From JAIYDQ01 sp034408855 (GTDB taxonomy: Bacteria > Planctomycetota > Planctomycetia > Pirellulales > Pirellulaceae), in assembly GCA_034408855.1 (NCBI GenBank), contig JAWXCK010000034.1, positions 1 to 64,000 of the forward strand: a DNA stretch of 64,000 nt, written 5' to 3'. Position 1 is the stretch's first letter, and every line of letters begins with the position of its first letter. Positions 1 to 8,923 of this stretch are shown one piece after another. Both the position numbers and the translations under genes were made by a program. Under the pieces are notes generated by a model. It saw nothing but the letters and a program-made list of their open reading frames with translations. It was not told the origin of the DNA and ran no database searches.

Positions 1-60
1 CAAAAATCCAATGCGAAACGGGCATCCGTTGAAACTTCGGTTTTCTATTCGTAACGATAA

Positions 61-687
61 ATAGTTAATTTTGCCCCACAGATTCTGCGGAAGAGCCAAC
101 TTTGTAAGGCTGTTGGCGAACAAGCTAGCTCGAATCAAAAAACTTTTGCTCGTGGTTACTTCGCGGCCACTGTTGGGAAATCAACTGCTAATGAAGTATA
201 CAACTATCTAGAAACACAATCCGAGCATCATGGGTACGATCGACGCCCGCGCCCGCCAACGCATGTAGCTGTATTTGTTCGCGATGCCGCTATGGAAGAA
301 CTCTTGGCGACTGATCACGCCGTGACATCACTAAAATTTCATGTTGTCTTAGCAACATGGAAACGCCAGGGCGTGTTCAGTGCGGAAGCGGCGAAGGCAA
401 TTGTCGCAAATTGGCGGGATCAGCAAGCTCGATTGCGAGTAGTTTTTGATAAGTTTTCTTTTTTACCGGACCATGTACATATTGCGGTTGAAGTGCACCC
501 TACGGTTTCGCCTACCCTATTGGTGACTAAACTGATGAACGCTTCGCAAGAGTTTGCATTCGAAAATTTTCCGGAGAATGTGATACGCGCCAAGGCTGAG
601 CGATTATGGCAACCGAGTGCGTATATCGGATCGTTCGGCGATTTGACGACCGCAGCAATGAAATCCTATATCGATCGCTGGTGTTAG
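61..687 (+). pseudogene. 5'-truncated tandem IS200/IS605-like (Y1, HUH) transposase
   Basis: The frame is open from 61 to the TAG at 685-687, and an ATG at 292 starts the second half. Residues after 292 form a nearly complete Y1 transposase domain: FHVVLATWKRQGVF, the HUH motif DHVHIA, LWQPSAYIGS, and a Tyr in the C-terminal helix (KSYIDRW). The part before 292 looks like the C-terminal end of another Y1 domain (GYFAATVGKST, then YNYLETQ), so the parent protein probably carried two Y1 domains in tandem. In-frame stops at 52-54 and 58-60 cut off the beginning, and no HUH motif of the first domain is found in any frame of 1-60. I therefore call it a truncated remnant. An alternative is that the 131-residue product from ATG 292 is still made. 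No TnpB partner is present. Confidence 0.7.
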
Positions 688-787
688 GGCCAAAACCGAA
701 TGATCCGCTGGGCAAGCCAGCGGGATTTCGAGGGCGAGATGGTGTAGGGCCAAAACCGAATGATCCGCTGGGCAAGCCAGCGGGATT
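685..787 (+). repeat. Tandem hairpin repeat at the transposase end (60-bp period)
   Basis: A 43-bp sequence at 685-727 recurs identically at 745-787. Each copy holds a 7-bp stem, CCGCTGG / CCAGCGG, around a GCAAG loop. The first copy begins with the transposase stop codon TAG. A subterminal hairpin is what IS200/IS605 elements use at their right end, so this may be a duplicated element end. It could also be a REP-type palindrome mobilised by such a transposase. The stretch from 788 to the next gene end at 947 holds nothing I recognise. Confidence 0.8.
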
Positions 788-946
788 GTCTCGCCATGAA
801 TCGTTGCTCGGAAGGGTAAAATGTGTAGCGTCTTGCCGCTCAATACATCCATTTTTCACCGACGGATATCGACAAAAGAGGGTACTTCTCGGTGAACGAC
901 GGCATTTTTGTTTCGCAATTCGTGGTTGGTTCGAATTCGTGGGGCA

Positions 947-2203
947 TTATCGCTGGTTCCAGGTTTGATTCGGTTTTTTCCAGAGAATGCGCGCGGCAAA
1001 GACTGCGTTGTTGGAACCGTATTTCATGCACGCCTCAAAGTCCGAGTAGTTCGGACCGCTGGTTTGCATCCATTCGGCGTCGGTGACCCACGTTTCATTC
1101 TCATTGACTTCGGTGACGCCAAAGTTGCCGAGCTTTGCTCCCCGTTGCGGCATGAGTTCTCGTTCGGTAGCCCGAAGGAGATGCAACTTATCCGGATCCA
1201 CTTGTCCGATAAACAGAGGCGCTCGGTTTCGCGGAATATGATCGTTGTTGGCACCGCGGCGGGTATAAACCAGGAACAAGCCATCATCGTGAGTGACCCA
1301 ATGGGCTTGTGTGTTGTAGCTTCCCAAATCGGTGCCATCGTCCCATTGCCAAGCTTTGGGTTCGCTAAAATGCAGCCCATCGTCGCTCGTGCTGACATAA
1401 GCCGCTTTGTCGTGACGCATCGTTAGGAAAAATCGGCCTCGAAATTTGGTCAGCGACGGCTCGCCCATTCCTCGATCGGTGTCCTGATGAAGTTCGTTGC
1501 CGATTTGTTTGACCGATAGCTTCTTACCATCGAAACCGCAAAGCAGAACGGCGACGCGCGTAAATTTTTCACCTTTGGGTTGAAAATAAATTGGCAGTAA
1601 AATATCGCCATCGGGAAGATCGAGCCGCTGCACGCAACCTGCACCAGCACCGTAGAATCGATCGGCGTCGGGCATGACCAGGGGCTCCCAATCCGTCCAG
1701 GTGCGAAGCGATGCATTGTAAATCGAAAAAACAGTTTCCCGCTTTCGATTCGGCATGACCTTGTTATTTTGATAACGCACGTTGTGTCCGATACCGAGTA
1801 TCTTTTGAGACTTCGCGTGCCATTTGGGCCAGAAATCCGATGGGGCGATGGTGATCTTATCAGGTTCGTCGCGCAGCCCTAGCGTCGTCGCATGCTCGAT
1901 CGGTCCTGACCAAGTTTTGCCAAAGTCATCGGTTCGCATATCGTTGATGGGACCAAAGATATCGCTCCCGACAATCGCCGCTTTTTGCATTGTCAAAACG
2001 ACGGTCGGTGGGGTACCTGGAATCGCTCCAGCTCGAGGATGGACCCAGCACGATTTTTTATCGAAGCCCGAACTGATCGTATCGAGCTGGATATCAAAAG
2101 CGACGGTTGTCGGACCCGATTTTGCATACTCGGTCTGCGAAAAACACTTCGACGTAAAGCCGAGAAAACTCAACAGGAGTAACATGCTCGAACGATTTAA
2201 CAT
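947..2203 (-). CDS. Secreted sialidase-like (BNR/Asp-box) glycoside hydrolase
   Basis: This is a 418-residue protein with an N-terminal signal peptide (MLNRSSMLLLLSFLGF, then a probable cut near SQ). Two Asp-box-like motifs are visible: TDDFGKTWSGP near residue 90 and STSDDGLHF near residue 275. These are the hallmark of the six-bladed sialidase/BNR fold. It probably acts in the periplasm or outside the cell on glycans; the substrate cannot be read from the sequence. The start ATG is preceded on the coding strand by AGGA with 8 bases between, which supports this start. The next gene is divergent. Many planctomycete proteins of this type are annotated exo-alpha-sialidase without proof of sialic acid hydrolysis. 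Confidence 0.8.
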   Translation of the reverse strand: MLNRSSMLLLLSFLGFTSKCFSQTEYAKSGPTTVAFDIQLDTISSGFDKKSCWVHPRAGAIPGTPPTVVLTMQKAAIVGSDIFGPINDMRTDDFGKTWSGPIEHATTLGLRDEPDKITIAPSDFWPKWHAKSQKILGIGHNVRYQNNKVMPNRKRETVFSIYNASLRTWTDWEPLVMPDADRFYGAGAGCVQRLDLPDGDILLPIYFQPKGEKFTRVAVLLCGFDGKKLSVKQIGNELHQDTDRGMGEPSLTKFRGRFFLTMRHDKAAYVSTSDDGLHFSEPKAWQWDDGTDLGSYNTQAHWVTHDDGLFLVYTRRGANNDHIPRNRAPLFIGQVDPDKLHLLRATERELMPQRGAKLGNFGVTEVNENETWVTDAEWMQTSGPNYSDFEACMKYGSNNAVFAARILWKKPNQTWNQR

Positions 2204-2355
2204 CTATATTTATCCTATGACGTAAAATTGCAAACGTGGCGTAATTATCCGCCATGCGAACTGTTAATATATTCGTTTTGCTCGCGGAAAGGATAAGCCT
2301 AAAAATGTAGCGGAACGGCTTAGGCGGAGCCTTGGAACCAGTTGAGAAAAATACA

Positions 2356-3471
2356 ATGAAACACAAATTGAATCGACGGAGCTGCATTTATCAGTTCGGA
2401 ATCGGTGCCGTGGCATCCACGACGACTCGCTATTCTGAAGCAGAAGAGCGACCATCGTTCACGCGGATACCATCCGAGTATTCCCAAACCGAAAGCCCAC
2501 TGCGATCGACGTTATTATTCGATGACGGCAGATCCGTAACAACCAAGGACGAATGGCCAAAGCGTCGAGAAGAAATCCTGGCGCATTGGCATCGCGTGAT
2601 GGGAACTTGGCCAGCGCTGGTCGAACACCCCAACATCGAGCTGTTGGAAACGACGCAGCGCGGCGAGGTCGAGCAGCGGCGTATTCGATTGCAAATCGCA
2701 CCCCATCAAAGCTGCATAGCCTTCTTGCTATTACCTCCAGGAGATGGCCCGCATCCGGCTGTCGTCGTCCCTTTCTATGATCCCGAAACAAGTATCGGTC
2801 TTGGCAAGAATCCGTATCGCGATTTTGCATGGCAACTTGCTCAACGCGGATTCGTTAGTCTTTCAATCGGGTCGCCCGGCGGTGACGCTCGCAAACCCGA
2901 ATTAGAAAAAGAAGCCAAGTGCCAACCGCTTTCATACTTGGGCTACATTGCGGCCAATGCTTGGCACGCACTCGCCGATATGGAAATGGTCGACCGCAAA
3001 AAAATTGGAATCGTCGGTCACTCGTATGGCGGCAAGTGGGCGATGTTTGGATCATGCCTATGGGACAATTACGCCTGCGGTGTCTGGTCGGACCCTGGCA
3101 TTGTTTTTGATGAAACGCGAACCAGCATCAACTATCAAGAGCCTTGGTATCTCGGGCTCGATCCAGCGACGACGCGTAAGCCAGGACTGATTAGTCCCGA
3201 AAGCCCGCGGACGGGAGCCTACAAAACGTTGATGGAAACCGGTCACAATCTTCATGAGCTACATGCCTTGATGGCCCCTCGACCGTTCCTTGTCTCCGGC
3301 GGAGCAGAAGATCCGCCCAAACGATGGACGGTGCTCAAACACGCGATCGAAGTCAACCAACTTCTCGGCTACGAAGATCGAGTTGCGATGACCAATCGTG
3401 AAGAGCATTCGCCGAACGAAGAATCGAATCAACAAATCTACGAATTCTTCGAATACTGGTTGAAGCGATGA
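2356..3471 (+). CDS. Secreted alpha/beta hydrolase (acetyl xylan esterase/dienelactone hydrolase type)
   Basis: A 371-residue alpha/beta hydrolase. The N-terminus (MKHKLNRRSCIYQFGIGAVAS) has a twin Arg followed by a hydrophobic stretch, like a Tat or Sec export signal. The nucleophile elbow is GHSYGG (IVGHSYGGKW), the acidic residue is probably in SGGAEDPP, and the catalytic His in EEHSPN near the C-terminus. Proteins of this group cleave ester bonds, often on plant or algal polysaccharides; the substrate is not known here. I chose the ATG at 2356 because it places the export signal at the very N-terminus; an in-frame ATG at 2332 would add eight residues. The stop abuts the stop of the convergent hydantoinase gene with no base between. 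Confidence 0.8.
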   Translation: MKHKLNRRSCIYQFGIGAVASTTTRYSEAEERPSFTRIPSEYSQTESPLRSTLLFDDGRSVTTKDEWPKRREEILAHWHRVMGTWPALVEHPNIELLETTQRGEVEQRRIRLQIAPHQSCIAFLLLPPGDGPHPAVVVPFYDPETSIGLGKNPYRDFAWQLAQRGFVSLSIGSPGGDARKPELEKEAKCQPLSYLGYIAANAWHALADMEMVDRKKIGIVGHSYGGKWAMFGSCLWDNYACGVWSDPGIVFDETRTSINYQEPWYLGLDPATTRKPGLISPESPRTGAYKTLMETGHNLHELHALMAPRPFLVSGGAEDPPKRWTVLKHAIEVNQLLGYEDRVAMTNREEHSPNEESNQQIYEFFEYWLKR

Positions 3472-6400
3472 TCAAGTCGTCGAACCAAAGCCACCGCCGC
3501 CTGGAGTTTTAATTCCGATCCGCTCGCCGGCCGACAAGCGTATCTGGCACGTCGATGGGAGTGGATGAATATTCCCTTCGATGTCCACGCGATAGTTTTC
3601 GCCAGGCGAGCCGGGCTGACCGCCCTCCATTCCGTAAGGACGATTCTCGCCGCGACGGCTCGAGACGAGCGAGACTTCAAGATCGGCTTGCATCAACATT
3701 TCGCGGATCAATCCTTCACCACCTCGATGCAATCCATCGCCGCCACTCCCGTTTCGAATTTCGAATCGAGTCAACTGCACAGGATATCGAGACTCTAAAA
3801 CTTCAGGGTCGGTCAGTCGAGTATTGGTCATATGTGTGTGAACCGCGTCGGCACCGTTGGAGGTTCGAGTTGCACCGGCCCCGCCGCCGATCGTTTCGTA
3901 GTATCCAAAACTTGCGTTTCCCATCAACAAATTGTTCATCGTTCCTTGACTAGCCCCTGCAACTCTCAGTGCGCCCAACAAGCAATCGACGATACGCTGA
4001 CTCGTCTCGACATTGCCGGCGGCCACGGCGGGCTGCTTCGATAAAGGAAGGTCCGATTGATAGGCGTTTAAAATGCCAGGCTTAATCAAAATCGAAATAG
4101 GACGCAGTACCCCGCTGTTGAGCGGCAGCTCGTCATCGATCATCAAGCGAACGACATAGATTACCGCAGCGGTAACAATCGCCGGATTCGCATTAAAATT
4201 ACTCGACGAGACTGGCCCCGAACCGGTTAAGTCGATCGTTAATCGACCATTACCAAACGTTAGTTTCACAACAATGGGCGTTCCGTCATCGAGTGAATCG
4301 GCAAACGTTCGCTCGATCGAGCCAAACGAATCGATCCAGCGTCGAACCTTTCGTTCCGACACTTCTTGAATGTGCTCTAAGTAGCCTTCAATGACTTGCC
4401 ACGTGTATTCGCTTACTAGTTCGAGCAAAAATTGTTCGCCGCGGCGATTGGCTGCTTGTTGAGCTATCATGTCGGCGAGATTCTCTTCGACCGAACGGCT
4501 TGGGTATCGAGCGGAAGTAAGAAGCGTTCGTATTTCATCCAAACGATTTTGTCCTGCTTGCACCAAGTGCATGGCTGGAATAATTACTCCTTCTTCTTCG
4601 AGGCAAGTCGTCAATGGCGACATTGACCCTGGAGCAATGCCACCGATCTCGGCATGATGAGCACGACTGGCTGTGAAAAACACGATCTGATGTTTTGCGG
4701 TAAAAACAGGAGTGACGACCGTCACGTCTGGGAGATGCGAGCCGCCGCGATAGGGATCATTGGTAATAAAGCAATCGCCGATCGTCATCTTCGGAAACTG
4801 TTCGATCATCCGTTTGACCGTTTCGCTCATCGCTCCAAGGTGAACCGGGACGTGCGGAGCATTGGCGATCAAATCACCGTTGGCTGTGAAAACAGCACAG
4901 CTATAATCGCGACGTTCTTTGATGTTCACGCTGATGGCGGTTTGTTCGAGAACGATCCCCATCGAGTCGGCAATTGCGGCTAAGCGTTGAGCGATCACTT
5001 CGCCAAGCACCGGGTCGGATTCTTCGGACAGACGGTTCGATTGGACTTCATTCAATCGACAAAGTTTCAGCGATCGATCCGATAGAACCTCGACGGACCA
5101 GCCAGCGTCAATGACTGTCGTACTCCCTTCGGAAAGCACGATTCCTGGACCGGTCAATCGATGCCCCCATCCGAGCGATTTCCGCTTGACGGACCAACCA
5201 TCGCACCATGCACCTCGCGAATAAAGCTGATGCCGAGACAAATCGGGTAAGTCATCGCGAACGCTTTGGAAAGATGCAATGGCATCCCAATCATTGGCTA
5301 CATCTGCGATCGCTTCGACGCGCAACGCAACGATTTCGATTGCTATCCCGCTTCGGTCGTAGCCAAACCGCCGCCGATGAGCGACCGAAAAATCGCCCTG
5401 AAGCATCGAAAATTCAGACATGGGAAGCGCGAGTGGCTGATCGGTTCCAAGATATCTCAGCTCGATAGTGCGCACGTTTCGAATTTCGTTTGCCTCAACA
5501 TGTTCTTCAGCCAATTGAATGGCACACTGTTGCTGCAGGTCGAGAAAAATCGATTCGAGTTGACTTGGGCTGGCACTGTCAAGTGCTTGATAGAGTGCTT
5601 TGGCGGACCAACGTGTTACACTTGCTAGTCCAATCCCGAGCGCGCTTAAAAGTCCCGCATCAGGTGGATCGAGAATTGTATCGATCTGTAAGATATCGGC
5701 GATTTCGCAAATGTGTTGGCCAGCCGCACCTCCGAAACCGACCAGCGAATGATGTCGAGGATCCGAACCTTGTGCGATCGAGATACTGCGGACGGCTGCG
5801 GCCATATTTTCATTGGCGATTCGACGAAGTCCGGCCGCTAACTCGTAGGCTGTCGAATCGTCGTTGGCCATCTTGGCTTGTTCGAGCAACTCCGCCAAGC
5901 GATGTCTGGCCGATGTCATCTGCAATGGAAAGGGGAAGGCGTCGGGAAGGATGCGGCCTAAGAGCAAGTTCAGATCGGTTACCGTCAAAGGTCCGCCGCG
6001 ACCGTAGCATGCTGGTCCTGGATCGGCACCCGCGCTCTGTGGTCCGACTCGCCATTGGATTCCGTCGAAGGCGCAGATCGAACCACCGCCAGCAGCCACC
6101 GTATGGATCGCCAGCATCGGTGTCATCAATCGAACGCCAGCTTTGATCGCTTCGTATTCGATGGTCGGCGTCCCGGCAATTCGGCAAACATCGGTACTCG
6201 TTCCTCCCATATCCAAACCGATGACCTGAACAATGTTAGCCGCTCGAGCGAGTTTCGTTAACGCGACTGCCCCGCCGGCAGGCCCTGATAAGACGCTGTC
6301 TTTGCCGCGATACGACGGACTGGCGAACAATCCACCGTGACTCGCCATCACTCGTAAACTCGACTGATCTTTGTTTCCAAACTGATGGCCGACGCGTGAT

Positions 6401-7296
6401 AAGTAGTCTCGGACAACCGGACCAAGGTAAGCGTCGACAACGGTCGTTTCCGCACGGCTGACCAATTTGATCATCGGTGCGACCTCGCTACTGACACTGA
6501 TCTCATGAAAGCCAATGTCGCGTGCCCATCGAGCGATCATCTGTTCATGTTCCGGATTCTGGTATCCATGCAACAAGCAGATGGCTAGTGAATGAATTCC
6601 ATTTTTCATGAGTTCTTCAAGCGACTTGCGAACTTTTTGTTCGTTGATCGGTATGAGAACCCGACCATCGGCGGTTGTTCGTTCATCGATTTCGACCACC
6701 GCTTCATAGAGTGGCTCGCGTTTCCGAATATCTAAGGCAAATAAGTGAGGCCGTTCTTGATAGCCGATCCGCAAGATATCCCGGAATCCGCCAGTGGTTA
6801 GCAAGACGGTTCTCGCCCCTCGTCGAGTGAGCAATGCGTTTGTCCCTCGAGTTGTCCCCAGCCTGACGTTGACAGGCGGCAACTCTTTATCCAGCCCGAT
6901 TCCCAACAGCAATCGCGTCGCAAGTACCGGTGCTTCGATCCCCGAATGCAATTCGTATCCGAATGTATTCGCTTGACTGAACAGCTTCTCGGAAATCTTG
7001 TTTGGAATTGCGGCTTCGAGACGTAATCGTCCTGTCGTATGATTGTGTTCGACGCATCGCGACTCCCAGACTGGATTCCCCAACGGATCGATCAGACGCA
7101 GCTTTGCTCCGTTCCAAAACGACGTTGGTTCGTTGCAACGCGCCGGATCGCAAAGCGTATCTGGCAAAAAGTATTCGTGAACGCGACCTTGGATGAGCCC
7201 GTTGCTAAGCACCTTCGTTGACAGTCGCTGACCACCCGGCTCCACGACAAAGCAGTCGGTAAATGTACCGCCGACATCGCACCAAACCTGAATCAA
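3472..7296 (-). CDS. 5-oxoprolinase / hydantoinase HyuA-HyuB fusion
   Basis: At 1274 residues this has the full length of the fused ATP-dependent 5-oxoprolinase family. The HyuA half (about 1-700) carries the ATPase motifs DVGGTFTDC near the N-terminus, GTTRGTNALLTRRGA, LSGPAGGAVAL and GLDMGGTSTDVC. The HyuB half (about 745-1274) begins DPVLGEVIAQRLAAIADSMG and holds NIKERRDYSCAVF and HLGAMSETV. The family opens cyclic amides (5-oxoproline or hydantoins) at the cost of ATP in the cytoplasm. Which substrate applies here cannot be told. The start is a TTG with AAAGG about ten bases upstream. It is transcribed alone, divergent from the MFS transporter. Confidence 0.88.
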   Translation of the reverse strand: MIQVWCDVGGTFTDCFVVEPGGQRLSTKVLSNGLIQGRVHEYFLPDTLCDPARCNEPTSFWNGAKLRLIDPLGNPVWESRCVEHNHTTGRLRLEAAIPNKISEKLFSQANTFGYELHSGIEAPVLATRLLLGIGLDKELPPVNVRLGTTRGTNALLTRRGARTVLLTTGGFRDILRIGYQERPHLFALDIRKREPLYEAVVEIDERTTADGRVLIPINEQKVRKSLEELMKNGIHSLAICLLHGYQNPEHEQMIARWARDIGFHEISVSSEVAPMIKLVSRAETTVVDAYLGPVVRDYLSRVGHQFGNKDQSSLRVMASHGGLFASPSYRGKDSVLSGPAGGAVALTKLARAANIVQVIGLDMGGTSTDVCRIAGTPTIEYEAIKAGVRLMTPMLAIHTVAAGGGSICAFDGIQWRVGPQSAGADPGPACYGRGGPLTVTDLNLLLGRILPDAFPFPLQMTSARHRLAELLEQAKMANDDSTAYELAAGLRRIANENMAAAVRSISIAQGSDPRHHSLVGFGGAAGQHICEIADILQIDTILDPPDAGLLSALGIGLASVTRWSAKALYQALDSASPSQLESIFLDLQQQCAIQLAEEHVEANEIRNVRTIELRYLGTDQPLALPMSEFSMLQGDFSVAHRRRFGYDRSGIAIEIVALRVEAIADVANDWDAIASFQSVRDDLPDLSRHQLYSRGAWCDGWSVKRKSLGWGHRLTGPGIVLSEGSTTVIDAGWSVEVLSDRSLKLCRLNEVQSNRLSEESDPVLGEVIAQRLAAIADSMGIVLEQTAISVNIKERRDYSCAVFTANGDLIANAPHVPVHLGAMSETVKRMIEQFPKMTIGDCFITNDPYRGGSHLPDVTVVTPVFTAKHQIVFFTASRAHHAEIGGIAPGSMSPLTTCLEEEGVIIPAMHLVQAGQNRLDEIRTLLTSARYPSRSVEENLADMIAQQAANRRGEQFLLELVSEYTWQVIEGYLEHIQEVSERKVRRWIDSFGSIERTFADSLDDGTPIVVKLTFGNGRLTIDLTGSGPVSSSNFNANPAIVTAAVIYVVRLMIDDELPLNSGVLRPISILIKPGILNAYQSDLPLSKQPAVAAGNVETSQRIVDCLLGALRVAGASQGTMNNLLMGNASFGYYETIGGGAGATRTSNGADAVHTHMTNTRLTDPEVLESRYPVQLTRFEIRNGSGGDGLHRGGEGLIREMLMQADLEVSLVSSRRGENRPYGMEGGQPGSPGENYRVDIEGNIHPLPSTCQIRLSAGERIGIKTPGGGGFGSTT

Positions 7297-7517
7297 AACA
7301 AAGCCGCCTTTCTAAATATCAAGTAGTCCGAAGGATGTTTCGAATCCGCCGATTTTTGCAAGCTGCGAGTTGCGAGAAAGCAAGTCTGTCGCCGAATGAC
7401 TTTAAAATAGGGCTACTCCGCTTTTGCTTCAACGAAACGTGATATCATGATACGCCAACAATGAAACGACCAGTTTATCGTTCCATAGTATCCGCCAACA
7501 CTCGCCAACTCACTCTC

Positions 7518-7521
7518 GGAG
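7518..7521 (+). promoter_or_regulatory. Ribosome binding site fixing the GTG start of the MFS gene
   Basis: GGAG sits seven bases before the GTG at 7529, an ideal spacing. No in-frame ATG lies nearby, so this site decides the start. Confidence 0.6.
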
Positions 7522-7528
7522 ATTTAAA

Positions 7529-8794
7529 GTGTCCAACGTAGTAGCTTCCTCTCCAACATCGGCATCGCCAAGCGGCACTCGCATGAAGTTGATTTTGATG
7601 ATGTTCTTGGAGTTTTTTATCTGGGGAGCTTGGTTTCCGTTGGTCTTTGGCTACTTACCCTACCTTAAATTCGATCCATCGCAACAATCGTTGATTCTGA
7701 ATATGTTCCCGCTAGCGGCGCTGCTGGCGATGTTTGTCAGCAATCAAGTGGCCGACAAACTGTTTTCCGCCGAGAAAACCTTGGCGGTCAGTCATCTGAT
7801 CGGCGGACTGTGCATGTTAGGGCTTTCGAGAACTACCGATTTTGTGCCGTTCTTAATTCTGATGGGTCTTCATTGCTTTTTTTACGTTCCAACTATTTCC
7901 ATTTCCAATGCGATCGCTTTTAACGCGATGAAGGATCCGTCAAGAGAGTTTGGTCCTGTGCGGATGGGAGGTACGATCGGCTGGATCGCAGCCGCCTGGC
8001 CAATGTTCTTTCTGTTGCCATCCGGTGATAAGTCGCTTGTCACATGGACCTTTGTTGTCGCCGGAATCGCCTCGTTAGTACTTGCCGCCTTCAGCTTAAC
8101 CTTACCACACACTCCGCCACGCAAGGGTTCGCAATCGGAAGGTTGGATGGCCTTTATGAAAGCAGGCAAGTATCTTGCGGTGCCGTGCATTCTTGTCCTC
8201 TGGATCGTCACGTTTATCGATGCAGCAGTCCATCAACTTTATTTTAGCTGGACCGAGCGGTTTTTAACGGCTGTCGGAATCGAACAACGGTGGATTATGC
8301 CGATCATGAGCATCGGTCAGATCGCTGAAATTTTGACGATGGCCATCTTGGGCTTCTTTTTATCGAGACTCGGATGGCGCATCACGATGATCTTGGGGAT
8401 TCTAGGTCACGCGGTGCGATTCGCTGTCTTTGCATTTTTTCCCGATCAACCCGCCATCATTATCAGCGTTCAAATCTTACACGGCATCTGCTACGCCTTT
8501 TTCTTTGCCACGGTTTACATTTTCGTAGACGAATACCTTCCCAAGGACGTTCGTTCCAGCGCACAAGGCCTTTTCAATTTTATGATTCTTGGAGCTGGAC
8601 CGTTTGCCGCCAATTCGATCGCACCGTACTTGCATGACAAACTCTATGGCGTTGTCGATTCGGATGGACTCGTCACGACCCATTACGCCAAGCTCTTTTT
8701 GATCCCGATGTTTGCCGGAATCTTCGCCGCCGTTTTCTTAGCTGTCGCCTTTTGGCCCGCCAAGCGAGCTCCGGAAACGGTGCAATCGCACTAG
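7529..8794 (+). CDS. MFS transporter, nucleoside:H+ symporter (NupG/XapB) type
   Basis: A 421-residue inner-membrane protein with about twelve hydrophobic segments. The first helix, LILMMFLEFFIWGAWFPL, is typical of the nucleoside:proton symporter branch of the MFS (NupG, XapB), as are the long loops and the C-terminal half containing IFVDEYLPKDVRSSAQGLFNF. It likely imports nucleosides or a related small solute with protons. The GTG start is backed by GGAG at 7518-7521. It stands alone between the divergent hydantoinase gene and the FHA-GAF-PP2C gene, so context does not refine the substrate. Confidence 0.8.
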   Translation: MSNVVASSPTSASPSGTRMKLILMMFLEFFIWGAWFPLVFGYLPYLKFDPSQQSLILNMFPLAALLAMFVSNQVADKLFSAEKTLAVSHLIGGLCMLGLSRTTDFVPFLILMGLHCFFYVPTISISNAIAFNAMKDPSREFGPVRMGGTIGWIAAAWPMFFLLPSGDKSLVTWTFVVAGIASLVLAAFSLTLPHTPPRKGSQSEGWMAFMKAGKYLAVPCILVLWIVTFIDAAVHQLYFSWTERFLTAVGIEQRWIMPIMSIGQIAEILTMAILGFFLSRLGWRITMILGILGHAVRFAVFAFFPDQPAIIISVQILHGICYAFFFATVYIFVDEYLPKDVRSSAQGLFNFMILGAGPFAANSIAPYLHDKLYGVVDSDGLVTTHYAKLFLIPMFAGIFAAVFLAVAFWPAKRAPETVQSH

Positions 8795-8923
8795 ACCTTT
8801 GTTCCAACGAAACACTAGCGTGAAATATTTCTACGGGCTGGGTGAGTTTTTTCCTATCTTCGGCTACGATGAAGCCACTTAACAACCTTCAGACAATGAA
8901 AAGAGTCGGTAAAGACAGTAGCT

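Noticed and set aside
61..687. A TnpB or omega-RNA partner of the truncated TnpA-like gene
   Set aside because: No RuvC-like nuclease frame is present nearby and the gene is truncated, so a guide-RNA system cannot be supported.
685..787. CRISPR-like direct repeats
   Set aside because: There are only two copies with a 17-base gap, each containing a hairpin, next to a transposase remnant and with no cas genes.
2314..2337. Full GAGGCGGAGCCTC repeat upstream of the esterase
   Set aside because: Only a short AGGCGGAGCCT core is present without the second stem, so I did not list it as a separate repeat.
5490..6146. A 218-codon open frame on the plus strand
   Set aside because: It is Arg-rich shadow sequence inside the 5-oxoprolinase gene on the minus strand.
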